A DNA stretch of 64,000 nt from Hungatella sp. UBA4396 (GCA_002389905.1 DGRE01000007.1:71293-135292), one strand, 5' to 3'; positions 40,428-49,379 are shown, counted from the first letter of the stretch. Numbers and translations are program-made. Notes: generated from the sequence alone by a model not told the origin.

Positions 40428-42790
40428 GGGGGTGATTCCTCCTGTTCCTCATGGATTCTTTGCAAAAAATAAGCGATGCCACGGAGGACAAAGTCCACGC
40501 ACGGTATCGCCACGCTGTTTCCAAGTGCCTTATATCTGGCACTGTCCGATGCTCCCGGTATCAGCGTCCAGCCGTCGGGAAAGCCCTGGAGCCGCTCACA
40601 TTCCAGAGGAGTAAGCCTGCGAATTAGGTTGCGTCCATTCTCTTTTACAAGATTTTCGCTGCCGCCTCCGTTGTCGCCACCCTGGGCGCGCAGAGTGGTA
40701 CAGCCCTCCGCATAGTTGCCATATTGTGATTGGCCGAATACTTCAGGCTGACAAATGAGATCGGTGGCATCCTTATGCTGCCTTGCACTTTGTGTGGCAA
40801 CCACATCATTTTCGGAAAATTCATCGCTCCGCTGTCGGCTGAATACCGCATGGCGGTCGCTGGTGGTAATGGTATAGCTGATGTTCGGCTGACAGCCCAA
40901 TCCGTTGCCGCCGTTCTCCGGCTCCCGGTCAATGGTGTTGCCGGCAATGCAGATAGTTTCCTGCAAAATAGGACTTCCCACGAGCGGGACATTGTTACCG
41001 CCGGTACCGTAGGTCGATGTTACGGTAGGGGCTACCTCTAACGGTCCGTTATATCTGCAATCCTTAGCATGGTTATCAAACAGCACCGGCTGGTTGTTTC
41101 CGCTCATGCCTGCGCTGGCAGTGATGGTTGGACAGATGCCGACGCCGATTTCTGCGCCTCCCTGCTGGGTTGCCATGACCAGCGGCTGGTGACCATGCTC
41201 CTGGGCGCGGAGCGTGCCTGTGATGTCCTCCGTGCAGTGCATCTGGCTGCCGCCTTGGTCGTTTAGGCAGAGCACCGATGGAGCAGTACCGGTTTTAATA
41301 GTGGGCGAACACTCTGACTGATAACCGATTCCTCTGGCTTCTGCGCTGGCATTGCCGCAGAAGCCTGCGGTAAGCACACAGGGATAGCCCTGTCCGGCCT
41401 GACCGCCGCCGTTGGTGATGGAGGTATGAACCTCCGGCGTGAGAAAACAATCGCCGTCACCTTTGCTGATAACTCCTGCCGCAAACAGAAGTCCTGCCGG
41501 GTTTCTTCCGCCGCCCCCGTCCGCTCCGGCAAGAGTGGGCGCCACACCCTCCGGCGTAAACACTCGGCTTTGCTGGGTATCCCAGCCATTCAGACAATTT
41601 GGCTGGGACACAAGGGGAGGATGACCTCCCATGCCTGCACGGAGCGTGGGCGTTACTTCTTCGGTGATATCCATCCGTTCCCCGCCATGATCGTTTAAAC
41701 ATATCAGCGGCTGCTGAGTGACAAACGTCTGCATTTGCATATTGCGGGTAGCCAGCAGGGCGCCGGATATGCCGTTCAGATCAATTACCTCGTCCCTTTG
41801 GTTGACATGAAAGGTACTGATTTTTTCGGCATCCGCCACAAAAGTCTGCTGTTTCATGCCGGGGCTGGCACCCAAGGCTCCAGCTACATCCTGGAGGTCC
41901 CGCACTTCATCACGCTGGTTGGCGGCAAAGGCTATCGCTGTTTTTTCTTCTGTCTGGATATACCCATGCCTCCCGCCTTCGCCGCCATAAAGAGAGGGCC
42001 ATGTTCCGGTTTCCTCAAAGATGCGGCGGCTCTGCACATCCCATGGGGTCAGGCAAGCTCCGCCTGTATCGTCAGTGCCTCCTTGAGCTGGGGAGGCAGC
42101 TCCTTGCCCCTGGCTTCCGCTCTCCGCAATATCCCCAAACAGGCCGTCTTGCTTAAATAGTATTTCGGGTGCGGTTGTGCCTCCAAAATCTGCGACAAGG
42201 AAGATGCGACGGCGACGCTGGGCGACTCCCCAGAATTGAGCGTCCATGACACGCCAAGCCAAGCTGAATTCAGTTCCCAATATGACAGCCCCAGCAGATT
42301 CCCAGCGCCCGGACTCAGGTCGAGGCACATCACAGGCACTGTACTTAATGCGGACGATCTCCTCGATGACCGCCCTGAAATCCTCGCCGTCTGCGGAGCT
42401 GAAGGCTCCGGGGACATTCTCCCAAACGAGGTATCGAGGTCGAACAAGGTGAGCTGGTACGTTTCGCTGCTCATCGGCTTTTCTCATCTCCTTTGCAATC
42501 CGTGTCTGCTCCATAAATAGACCGGAGCGTTCTCCGGCAAGTCCGGCACGCAGCCCAGCCACACTTAGGTCCTGGCATGGGCTGCCCCCGCAAATCACAT
42601 CCACAGGAGGCAATGCCGCTCCGTCAAGTTTTGTGATATCTCCGACATGGAGCATTTCAGGAAATCGGATTTTTGTCACTTCAATGGGAAAGGCTTCGAT
42701 TTCACTTGCCCATAAGGGGGTGATTCCATTGCGGACAGCAGCAAGCGGGAAGCCTCCGATCCCATCGAAGAGGCTCCCCATCGTCATCAT
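40403..42790 (-). CDS. C5 DNA methyltransferase with a large degenerate-repeat insertion
   Basis: Methylates cytosine in DNA, 795 aa, twice the usual Dcm size. Motif I MGSLFDGIGGFPLAA, motif IV GGSPCQDLSVAG (catalytic Cys), motif VI YLVWENVPGAFSS and motif VIII WGVAQRRRRIFLVADF are in the first 210 residues. Motifs IX-X are at the end: RRLTPLECERLQGFPDGW and YKALGNSVAIPC. Between them lies an insertion of about 480 residues with degenerate repeats, including NQRDEVRDLQDVAGAL and NQRDEVIDLNGISGAL, then CLNDHGGERMDITEEVTPTL and CLNDQGGSQMHCTEDITGTL. It should hold the target-recognition domain(s). No restriction gene is adjacent, so self-protection during transfer is likely (inference). Confidence 0.9.
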   Translation of the reverse strand: MMTMGSLFDGIGGFPLAAVRNGITPLWASEIEAFPIEVTKIRFPEMLHVGDITKLDGAALPPVDVICGGSPCQDLSVAGLRAGLAGERSGLFMEQTRIAKEMRKADEQRNVPAHLVRPRYLVWENVPGAFSSADGEDFRAVIEEIVRIKYSACDVPRPESGRWESAGAVILGTEFSLAWRVMDAQFWGVAQRRRRIFLVADFGGTTAPEILFKQDGLFGDIAESGSQGQGAASPAQGGTDDTGGACLTPWDVQSRRIFEETGTWPSLYGGEGGRHGYIQTEEKTAIAFAANQRDEVRDLQDVAGALGASPGMKQQTFVADAEKISTFHVNQRDEVIDLNGISGALLATRNMQMQTFVTQQPLICLNDHGGERMDITEEVTPTLRAGMGGHPPLVSQPNCLNGWDTQQSRVFTPEGVAPTLAGADGGGGRNPAGLLFAAGVISKGDGDCFLTPEVHTSITNGGGQAGQGYPCVLTAGFCGNASAEARGIGYQSECSPTIKTGTAPSVLCLNDQGGSQMHCTEDITGTLRAQEHGHQPLVMATQQGGAEIGVGICPTITASAGMSGNNQPVLFDNHAKDCRYNGPLEVAPTVTSTYGTGGNNVPLVGSPILQETICIAGNTIDREPENGGNGLGCQPNISYTITTSDRHAVFSRQRSDEFSENDVVATQSARQHKDATDLICQPEVFGQSQYGNYAEGCTTLRAQGGDNGGGSENLVKENGRNLIRRLTPLECERLQGFPDGWTLIPGASDSARYKALGNSVAIPCVDFVLRGIAYFLQRIHEEQEESPPCISTPTT

Positions 42791-43173
42791 CAGACCATCC
42801 TCATAGCCTGTTCGGGAGCCTCGGCCGGTACATTGTTTTTTACTCTGCTTATGGCAAAGCCGTTTTCCTGTTCCATTACCCGGCGTACCGGGATTCCGAG
42901 TCTGCCCGCTTCCTCGATTTCAAGGTGCATTCCGAGCGAGATATGGTCGCCGTAGCACCATAACTCGTCACAACGGGACAACATGGCGATTCCCATGTCA
43001 AGCCCAAGCTGACGCTGTTCCGGTTGATGTTCGTCCAGAATGGTGGGGTATAGCAAATGGGGCGCAAAAAAAGCGTGCCCCTCGTTCATCACATGGCGGC
43101 ACGCTTTCTTGGCAAACTCGGTATTCTTTTCGATGTCCCCGGCGTAGGGGGACGCCATATAAATCAATTTCAT
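42790..43173 (-). CDS. DUF4406-like protein (nucleoside deoxyribosyltransferase fold)
   Basis: 127 aa. The start KLIYMASPYAGDIEKNTEFAKKAC, then CDELWCYGDHISLGMHLEIEEAGRLGIPV, is like DUF4406/MazG-related deoxyribosyltransferase-fold proteins of phages and ICEs. The Y-x-A-S-P-Y and the late L-E-I-E motifs match substrate-binding elements of that fold. Possible nucleotide metabolism role; unproven. I chose ATG 43173 behind GGAAAAAGG, since the upstream frame is inside virB6. It lies directly before the methyltransferase gene. Confidence 0.75.
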   Translation of the reverse strand: MKLIYMASPYAGDIEKNTEFAKKACRHVMNEGHAFFAPHLLYPTILDEHQPEQRQLGLDMGIAMLSRCDELWCYGDHISLGMHLEIEEAGRLGIPVRRVMEQENGFAISRVKNNVPAEAPEQAMRMV

Positions 43174-43192
43174 GGCCTTTTTCCTTTCTGCG

Positions 43193-44098
43193 TTATTTCG
43201 GTGCAACCGCCTGCACCACAGTTCGGGTGGTGTTCACAGCGGCCTGCGCCGTGTACACGGCACTCATCACATTGGCCTTTGTGCTGGTGTCCAGTCCAAA
43301 AGCTCCAGCGATTCTTGGCACTTCCCCTGCGGAAAGCATCAGCCCAAGCCCCAGCAGGGCGTGGGTTCTCAGGACCATAAGTCCTGCGGCAAGGATGGTC
43401 GCCTGCAAAAATGTGGTGAGGCACAGACCGATGATTTGCTTGCACCACTGTGTAAATCCGTCAATGTAACCGCGGGGAACGGAAAACATATACAGGCTGC
43501 CTACGGCAATCTGGATCAGTAAAATGCCTCCGCGTTTTAAATTGGCAAAAAACACTTTAATGACCGAATATCCCATCATAATAATCAGGAAAAGCATCAT
43601 GATAGGGTTTGTGATGCCCGACAGCCCTCCAAAAACACCGGAGCCCATAGCACCGCCAAGGTCTGACGAGCTGCCAAGCTCTGCTATGATGTTCCCCGCA
43701 AGGTCACTGAAGCTGCTTCCGTAGCCGGTGATTCCTGCCGTGAGGCTGCTCTGGAGATTGACCGAGAGCTTGAACAGCTCCACCGGTAAGATGGTAAAAA
43801 GGGACACCGCCATAAAGCCTTTGATGGCGTTTAAGGCGGCGTCTTTTATGCTGCCCCGGCCGTGCTGGTACTCGATTCCGGTTTCAAACACCGACACCAC
43901 AAGCCCGGTCCCGTACAGCGCCCAAGCCAGATAAGAGAAAAACAGGACGATGGACTGTACCCATTCCATAGAGAACAGCTCCACGCCCATATTTCCCATT
44001 TGTGCAAAAAAGTCAGCAAGAAAGCCAACCACTTGTCCGTAGAGCCATTCGATGATCTGATCCATCACGGTTCCGAGGACAAAATCCCATATAAACAT
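43193..44098 (-). CDS. virB6: VirB6/TrbL-type integral membrane protein
   Basis: 301 aa with five to seven membrane segments. It starts MFIWDFVLGTVMDQIIEWLYG, then ELFSMEWVQSIVLFFSYLAWALYG, and later MLFLIIMMGYSVIKVFFANLKRGG, IQIAVGSLYMFSVPRGYID and FLQATILAAGLMVL. This matches VirB6-like channel proteins of Gram-positive ICEs. I chose ATG 44098, 11 bp after AAGGAGG. Upstream the transfer cluster is interrupted by the second cargo zone. Confidence 0.88.
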   Translation of the reverse strand: MFIWDFVLGTVMDQIIEWLYGQVVGFLADFFAQMGNMGVELFSMEWVQSIVLFFSYLAWALYGTGLVVSVFETGIEYQHGRGSIKDAALNAIKGFMAVSLFTILPVELFKLSVNLQSSLTAGITGYGSSFSDLAGNIIAELGSSSDLGGAMGSGVFGGLSGITNPIMMLFLIIMMGYSVIKVFFANLKRGGILLIQIAVGSLYMFSVPRGYIDGFTQWCKQIIGLCLTTFLQATILAAGLMVLRTHALLGLGLMLSAGEVPRIAGAFGLDTSTKANVMSAVYTAQAAVNTTRTVVQAVAPK

Positions 44099-44124
44099 TT
44101 GGAAGTTCACCTCCTTCGAGACAT

Positions 44125-44157
44125 AAAAAATCACACCGTAGCAAGGCACACGGTGTG
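44125..44157 (-). terminator. Hairpin just upstream of virB6
   Basis: CACACCGT and ACGGTGTG pair; on the minus strand six T follow (44130-44125), 27 bp before the virB6 start. It blocks read-through from the cargo, so virB6 needs read-through past it or a nearby promoter. It may be a terminator left from the ancestral junction with the DUF3852 gene. Confidence 0.7.
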
Positions 44158-44295
44158 TTCATTCATCTCGGTTAATAAATTTCGAGCAATGATTTTTATT
44201 TGAGTAAAGCTCAAAAACAACTTGACAATCAGCTCTTTCAGAGTTTCAATACCACACAACGGTGGCCGCCGAAATAATCTTAGGAGGTCAATTGC

Positions 44296-44463
44296 ATGGC
44301 AGATTACAAAAAAATGTACGATTCGCTGTTCAATGATGTGACGGACGCGATATCGTTGCTTCAGCGCGCACAGCAAAAAACGGAGGAGCTTTTTATCTCT
44401 GGCGATGATGGCATCGTACTTGAGATTAGAAAAGAATCCGGGCCTGAGGGCGAAAAAGAATAG
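44296..44463 (+). CDS. Small helical protein, 55 aa, unknown
   Basis: Plus strand, opposite to the transfer genes. A GGAGG site lies 8 bp before the ATG. It reads MADYKKMYDSLFNDVTDAI, then LLQRAQQKTEELFISGDDG and ends ESGPEGEKE: one long amphipathic helix, as in a coiled coil. No family recognised. A strong terminator follows (44479-44516). First small module of the second cargo zone. Confidence 0.65.
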   Translation: MADYKKMYDSLFNDVTDAISLLQRAQQKTEELFISGDDGIVLEIRKESGPEGEKE

Positions 44464-44478
44464 CGGAATCATTTTGTA

Positions 44479-44516
44479 AAGTAAGGAGAGTGGCACGAGC
44501 TGCTCTCCTTACTTTT
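44479..44516 (+). terminator. Terminator after the 55-aa gene
   Basis: AAGTAAGGAGAG (44479-44490) pairs with CTCTCCTTACTT (44503-44514), followed by TTC. It ends the 55-aa gene message. Confidence 0.8.
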
Positions 44517-44554
44517 CTGATGTAAACACCATCATGTATGATCGGCATACCCTA

Positions 44555-44609
44555 CTACATCCCCAAAATCGTCCAGAGTATCCTTGTCAAAGGCAGGTGA
44601 ACGAATTTT
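44555..44609 (-). pseudogene. Copy 1 of the DUF3852 gene 3' tail
   Basis: One minus-strand frame reads KFVHLPLTRILWTILGM-stop. The final 22 bases differ at only a few positions from the end of the DUF3852 gene at 53172-53195 and from the copy at 49233-49254. Its upstream part is not in frame with an ATG, although AAGGAG and ATG lie nearby at 44618-44632. The rest of 44610-44703 shows no gene. Confidence 0.75.
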
Positions 44610-44703
44610 AGTTATCATATCATTTTTCTCCTTTTTCTTTTGTTCATATGGTGAACATGTTTTCTCTTCAAACCTCCCTTAAATCCTTTAATATCCATTT
44701 TCA

Positions 44704-44757
44704 TTGACAGAAAATAAAAGATGTAGTATCATCTAACTTAGTTGATACTACATCTTT
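44704..44757 (+). promoter_or_regulatory. Promoter and operator of the marR-ABC operon
   Basis: TTGACA (44704-44709) and TATCAT (44727-44732) are 17 bp apart. A perfect 15-bp inverted repeat (44717-44731 and 44743-44757, arms AAAGATGTAGTATCA and TGATACTACATCTTT, 11-bp centre) overlaps the -10 and the start region. This is a good MarR operator; it could also fold in RNA as a hairpin followed by T. Confidence 0.8.
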
Positions 44758-44776
44758 TTATGCCTGAGGTACTATT

Positions 44777-45250
44777 ATGGATGCAACTAAACGTCAAATC
44801 ACAAAGATTGCCCGTGAAGTCAATAAGTTTACTGCCCGTATACTGAAGCTGGATGGTATTGGAACTGCGGAATATGATTTCATCCATGTGGTTCGCAAAA
44901 ATCCCGGCATCACACAGGCTGCCATTCGGGATATTCTCACATTGGATAAAGGGGCCGCTGCCCGCCGCGCGGCCAATCTGGAGGCAAAGGGGTATCTTAT
45001 CAGAAAGGCAAACCCTGCCGATGGGCGCAGCCAGCTGCTCTATGCCACTGAAAAGGCTGACCGACTGAAAAACTCCAAGGCTTCCGTTGAAGCTCTTTAT
45101 TATGAATATTTGCAGGAAACATTGTCTCCAGAGGAAAATGCTGAGTTCTGTCGGCTGCTGAATATCCTTTACACGCGCTCCAAGGCAGAAAGCAAGGCTG
45201 ACTTTCCAAACCTCACTCACCGCTTTTTAGAAGGGAGCGGAGGAAAATGA
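44777..45250 (+). CDS. MarR-family transcriptional regulator
   Basis: 157 aa winged-helix dimer: YDFIHVVRKNPGITQAAI, then LTLDKGAAARRAANLEAKG and the wing YLIRKANPADGRSQLLYATEKA. It probably represses its own operon through the inverted repeat at 44717-44757 and responds to a compound moved by the ABC exporter encoded next, overlapping by 4 bp (ATGA). Confidence 0.92.
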   Translation: MDATKRQITKIAREVNKFTARILKLDGIGTAEYDFIHVVRKNPGITQAAIRDILTLDKGAAARRAANLEAKGYLIRKANPADGRSQLLYATEKADRLKNSKASVEALYYEYLQETLSPEENAEFCRLLNILYTRSKAESKADFPNLTHRFLEGSGGK

Positions 45251-47013
45251 GCCGCTCAAATCAAAAAATCAAACAGGTTTCTCAGCCTGACCATATTCTG
45301 TCCTACTTCAAGATGGAACTTTGGTCACTCACGTTGGTTACGATTTCAGGCATCCTTTATAATGTTGGAATGATTGCGGGACCATATTTTGAAGGCCGTC
45401 TGGCACAGTGCCTGTTCGACATTATGGATGGCCGTGAATCCTTTTCTGCCATGCTGTCACTGGCGGTAGTCTATCTGATTGTCATTTTAACCGTGCAGGT
45501 CATGCGCTGCGTGAAGCGCTTCTATGTGCGCCGTTTTGCAAATAATACCAGCCGTAACATGCGTCATATGCTCTACAACAGCCTGGTGAACATGAGCAGG
45601 GATGAACTGGAACGGGAAAGCATTGGAACGGTGATGACCAAAGCAGTATCGGATGTGGATGCCTGCGCGGAGGGCATGCGAAAGTTCACCACAGAGGTAT
45701 TTGATACCGGCGTGGTGCTGATTGCGTACCTTGCCATGCTGTTTTATTACGACTGGCGTCTGGCGCTGATTTCCTGTGCTTTTACCCCTATCGCTTATTT
45801 CATTGCAGGACGTTTGAAGCACCGGGTGACACAGTATAACGGGACATACAAAAAGAGCGCCGAACGGCTGAACAGCGCCACCATGGACAGAGTTTCCAAT
45901 ACGGTTACCTATCGCATTTACGGCTGTGATGAAAACAGGGACTTTGCTTATGAGGGGCACCTGAGAGACTACGAAAAGTGCGCGGTGGCAGCAAATTTTT
46001 GGGAAAACACCATGCAGCCGCTCTACCACATCATTTCCATGTGCGGTGTGATATTTGTCTTGTACATGGGTAGTAAAAATGTTGCCGGTACTGGCTGGAG
46101 CAACTGGAATATCGCCGCTTTCACCACATTTATGTCCTGCTTTGCCAAAATGGCACTCAAGTCGTCCAATGCTGCCAAGCTGTTTAATTCCGTTCAAAAG
46201 GCGCAGGTTTCCTGGGCGAGGATCAAGCCGCTTATGAAAGAGTATGTGGAGCAGCCCACTCTGTCCGATATGGATTTTTCTGCCGGAGCCTCGATCAAAG
46301 TACGGGATTTGTCCCTGCACTGGGAAAACGGGCCGCAGGTGCTGCACGGGATTTCTTTTTCCGCACAGCGGGGACAAATTATCGGCGTGACAGGAGCAGT
46401 TGCCAGCGGAAAATCCATGCTGGGCAAGGCACTGTTGGGGGAACTTCCCTACGAGGGCAGCATTGAGGTAGACGGGTGCGAACTGCGCACGCTGAGTCTA
46501 TACGAGCGCAGCCGGCTACTGTCCTATCTTGGGCATGAACCGGAGCTGATGACGGAGAGCATTGAAGAAAATATTCGTCTGGGAGAAAAAGGCGAAATAG
46601 CCCGCTGCCTTCAAACGGTGTGTCTGGCAGATGAAATTGATCAAATGCCGCAGGGAGCGGCTACCTCCGTCGGCAGCGGCGGAATCCGTCTGTCCGGCGG
46701 TCAGCAGTCCCGGCTTGCGCTGGCCCGCACCTGCTATCATGCACGGCAGATTTTGATTTTGGACGACCCCTTTTCCGCGGTGGATCAGAAGACCGAACGA
46801 GAGATTTTTGCAAATCTGCGTCTGCTGGCTGCGGACCGCATCGTTATTTTAATTTCCCACCGTTTACAGCTGTTTCCGCAGTTGGATCATGTACTCTTTC
46901 TGGAGAACGGCACGAGTGTATTTTCCACCCATGCTGCGCTGATGCGGGGAAACAGCGCCTATGAGACGCTCTATCAGGTACAGGCAATGGGAGGTGCAGA
47001 CAATGAAGAATAA
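45247..47013 (+). CDS. ABC exporter subunit A (multidrug type, degenerate catalytic Glu)
   Basis: 588 aa, six-helix membrane domain (about 25-315) plus ATPase domain (about 345-585). Walker A is GVTGAVASGKSMLGKAL, the signature is the canonical RLSGGQQSRLALAR, and Walker B LILDDPFSAVD has Asp where the catalytic Glu is expected. It pairs with the next gene: together they form a heterodimer with one active and one degenerate ATP site, the active one using this signature and the other subunit's Walker motifs. The start overlaps marR. Confidence 0.93.
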   Translation: MSRSNQKIKQVSQPDHILSYFKMELWSLTLVTISGILYNVGMIAGPYFEGRLAQCLFDIMDGRESFSAMLSLAVVYLIVILTVQVMRCVKRFYVRRFANNTSRNMRHMLYNSLVNMSRDELERESIGTVMTKAVSDVDACAEGMRKFTTEVFDTGVVLIAYLAMLFYYDWRLALISCAFTPIAYFIAGRLKHRVTQYNGTYKKSAERLNSATMDRVSNTVTYRIYGCDENRDFAYEGHLRDYEKCAVAANFWENTMQPLYHIISMCGVIFVLYMGSKNVAGTGWSNWNIAAFTTFMSCFAKMALKSSNAAKLFNSVQKAQVSWARIKPLMKEYVEQPTLSDMDFSAGASIKVRDLSLHWENGPQVLHGISFSAQRGQIIGVTGAVASGKSMLGKALLGELPYEGSIEVDGCELRTLSLYERSRLLSYLGHEPELMTESIEENIRLGEKGEIARCLQTVCLADEIDQMPQGAATSVGSGGIRLSGGQQSRLALARTCYHARQILILDDPFSAVDQKTEREIFANLRLLAADRIVILISHRLQLFPQLDHVLFLENGTSVFSTHAALMRGNSAYETLYQVQAMGGADNEE

Positions 47014-48655
47014 GAACGGACTTGGCATTGTCTTTCGGAAGACCGTCCGTCAAAACAGTGGAATGACGCTTTTGACCGGGATTCTCATTGCCGCCTGCGT
47101 GGCAGCCGCTCTGTTTCCTCCCCTTGTACTGGAGCAGATCGTAAACCGGCTGACCGGGCGGCAGGCTGTTTCTCTTGTGCTGCCCTTTGGTTACTTTGGG
47201 CTGCTGGCACTTTCTGATTTGCTGGAATCGGGTCAGAGCGTGATGATAACGGTGTTCGGGCAAAAGATGACTCATAGTCTGCGCAGCGAGCTTTGTGCCA
47301 AACTGAAACGACTTCCGGCGGCTTATTTTACACAGCATGCCCCCGCCAAAATCACCTCTCGCTTTGTCAATGATGTGGATGTGGTGGATTCTCTCTTTAC
47401 AAACGGCATTATCGGAATGGTTGCCGATGCGTTTAAGGTACTGAGCATTCTTATGGTCATCTTTTATAAAAGCACCGGACTTGGTATCCTGATGCTTTTG
47501 GTGACTCCGGCGCTGTTCGCCATGACGCGTCTGTTTCAAAAGCGAATGCTCAAGGCGCAGCTTGAAAACCGTGTCGCCGTCAGCAAGGTAAACAATCATG
47601 TGCCCGAAACCATTCATAACATCCGCACGATTCATACCCTGTTTCGGCAAAAGTACATGGAAGATAAGTATGATTCCTATATCGAGGAAAGCTATCGTGC
47701 CCTCGATAAGTCCAATCTGTATGATTCCATTTATTCTCCCGTCGTCATTTTTGTCAGCTCCTGCGTGATTGCAGTGATGATGGTGTTCGCCGCTTTGGGC
47801 GGCGAGATGCAGCAGTTTTTTGGAATTACCGTGGGTACGGCGGTTGCCATCATCGCCTATGTGGGCAAAGTGTTTGAGCCGCTTGAAAGCATCGGCATGG
47901 AGATCCAGAACATTCAGTCTGCTGTGGCAGGCGTGAAGCGAATCAACGAATTTCTGTCTGAAAGAGAGCGCACCGTACCGGAGGACGTTCTGAACAGGGA
48001 GCTGTCCGACGCAAACGGGGAATCAGCTATCAGCTTTGACAATGTGGAATTTGGATATGACGATAAAACGGTAGTCTTACAGGATATGAGTTTTTCTGTG
48101 CAGCAGGGCGAAGCAGTCACATTTATAGGCAGAACCGGTGCCGGAAAAAGCACGCTGTTCAAGTTGATTCTTGGCCTGTATGCCCCGCAAAAAGGGCAAA
48201 TATTGATCAATGGCATTGATGCCGCTCAAATTTCGGATAAACGAAAAAGAAAGCTGTTCGGTTATGTGGAGCAGACCTTTCATTCGGTTACCGGAACTGT
48301 GGCGGAGCAAATTTCTCTGTTTGATGATTCTATCGGTCAGAAACAGATTGAAGAAGCTGCGAAACTGGTAGGCTTGCATGAAAATATTATGGAACTGGAC
48401 CAGAGGTACAACACACCGGTGGAAAAGATCACCTTCTCTCAAGGTCAGTTTCAGCTTCTCTCCATTGCAAGGGCGGTTGCGGCTCAGCCTAAAATTTTAC
48501 TGCTGGACGAAATCACCGCAAATCTGGACTGTGAAACTGAGCTGCGGGTGTTGCAGGCCCTGGAGCAGGCGTGTAAGGGGCGGACCGTATTGTCTATCTC
48601 CCATCGTCTGAATGAGAGCACACATAGTTCTCGTTTGATTCAAATTGGTGAATAA
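47003..48655 (+). CDS. ABC exporter subunit B (degenerate signature motif)
   Basis: 550 aa, same layout: membrane domain to about 310, then ATPase domain with Walker A TFIGRTGAGKSTLFKL and Walker B ILLLDEITANLD (Glu present). The signature reads TFSQGQFQLLSIAR, not LSGGQ. This is the complementary defect to subunit A, as in heterodimeric exporters such as TM287/288. I chose ATG 47003, 8 bp after GGGAGG and overlapping the end of subunit A. The substrate is unknown; drug or peptide efflux is likely given the MarR regulator. Confidence 0.93.
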   Translation: MKNKNGLGIVFRKTVRQNSGMTLLTGILIAACVAAALFPPLVLEQIVNRLTGRQAVSLVLPFGYFGLLALSDLLESGQSVMITVFGQKMTHSLRSELCAKLKRLPAAYFTQHAPAKITSRFVNDVDVVDSLFTNGIIGMVADAFKVLSILMVIFYKSTGLGILMLLVTPALFAMTRLFQKRMLKAQLENRVAVSKVNNHVPETIHNIRTIHTLFRQKYMEDKYDSYIEESYRALDKSNLYDSIYSPVVIFVSSCVIAVMMVFAALGGEMQQFFGITVGTAVAIIAYVGKVFEPLESIGMEIQNIQSAVAGVKRINEFLSERERTVPEDVLNRELSDANGESAISFDNVEFGYDDKTVVLQDMSFSVQQGEAVTFIGRTGAGKSTLFKLILGLYAPQKGQILINGIDAAQISDKRKRKLFGYVEQTFHSVTGTVAEQISLFDDSIGQKQIEEAAKLVGLHENIMELDQRYNTPVEKITFSQGQFQLLSIARAVAAQPKILLLDEITANLDCETELRVLQALEQACKGRTVLSISHRLNESTHSSRLIQIGE

Positions 48656-48698
48656 CAAAATAGGAAGCTTGTAGATTCATCCTGAGAGGATAATAACT

Positions 48699-49067
48699 AT
48701 GGATTTGAAAGAAAGAGCAAGACAGTTGAAAACCGATATCCCAGCGGTATTTCTGTGCATGAAGGACAAGAACACTCCTGCCATTGCAAAAGTGTTGGCT
48801 GGTGTAACCGTCGCCTATGCCTTATCACCGGTTGATCTGATACCGGATTTTATTCCCGTGCTGGGGTATCTTGACGATGTCATTTTTCTTCCCTTTCTGA
48901 TTGCGCTTACCATTCGATTTATCCCGCAAGAGCTATTTGAACATTATCGGGAAGAAGCAAATGGTCTATGGGTAAGCGAGAGGCCGAATAAGTGGTACTA
49001 TGCTCTCCCAATTGTGGCCATCTGGCTTCTTGTTTTATGGCTGATTATAGAAGCGTTTCTGTTTTAA
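48699..49067 (+). CDS. YkvA/DUF1232 membrane protein
   Basis: 122 aa. Core motif ALSPVDLIPDFIPVLGYLDDVIFLPFLIALTIR is the DUF1232 signature (D-L-I-P-D-x-x-P-x-x-G-x-x-D-D), and a C-terminal membrane helix (ALPIVAIWLLVLWLIIEAF) follows. Function unknown. GAGAGG lies 8 bp before the ATG. It closes the marR-ABC module. A second, decayed copy (52865-53117) closes the next module at the same relative place. Confidence 0.9.
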   Translation: MDLKERARQLKTDIPAVFLCMKDKNTPAIAKVLAGVTVAYALSPVDLIPDFIPVLGYLDDVIFLPFLIALTIRFIPQELFEHYREEANGLWVSERPNKWYYALPIVAIWLLVLWLIIEAFLF

Positions 49068-49185
49068 CTTTGCAGCTATCACAAGAAACTGGAGATAATA
49101 AATTGCAACGCCTTCATTTTTCTGAGATGCAGACAAGTTGATAAGGTTTATAGTGCATATGAATCTGCAATAGGCTGAAAGCATG

Positions 49186-49215
49186 GGCAATCTCACCAGT
49201 TAGGATGAGATTGCC
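49186..49215. terminator. Hairpin after ykvA
   Basis: GGCAATCTCA (49186-49195) pairs with TGAGATTGCC (49206-49215). Weak T-richness follows. It lies between ykvA and the second DUF3852 tail copy. I see no gene in 49068-49185. Confidence 0.6.
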
Positions 49216-49232
49216 TATCTTCTATTTCACCA

Positions 49233-49295
49233 TCACATTCCAAGAATTGTCCAGAATATCCTTGCATAAGGACTGTGAACAAATTTTGCACTCAT
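49233..49295 (-). CDS. 20-aa mini gene: copy 2 of the DUF3852 tail with its own start site
   Basis: MSAKFVHSPYARIFWTILGM from ATG 49295 (GGGGGA about 9 bp upstream) to TGA 49233. The end WTILGM is identical to the end of the DUF3852 protein (53172-53510), and the whole is parallel to the copy at 44555-44609. It is either a real tiny gene or a recombination scar that kept a start site. See findings. Confidence 0.6.
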   Translation of the reverse strand: MSAKFVHSPYARIFWTILGM

Positions 49296-49344
49296 ACTAG
49301 TAAGTCCCCCTTTTCATTATTCAACAAGTATCAAATTTTTTTGG

Positions 49345-49373
49345 TTGACAAATTTAAAAGCAGAGCATATAAT
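49345..49373 (+). promoter_or_regulatory. Consensus promoter of the P-type ATPase gene
   Basis: TTGACA (49345-49350), 17 bp, TATAAT (49368-49373): both hexamers at consensus. The start codon is about 250 bp downstream, so a long leader is made. Confidence 0.85.
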
Positions 49374-49379
49374 AAATGG

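Noticed and set aside
44717..44757. Perfect inverted repeat considered as a stand-alone terminator
   Set aside because: It overlaps the -10 box of the marR promoter and precedes a self-regulated MarR gene, so an operator is the simpler reading, although RNA folding cannot be excluded.
45487..46377. A 296-codon minus-strand frame inside the ABC exporter gene
   Set aside because: It is opposite a clear ABC membrane domain with no start signal; a shadow frame.
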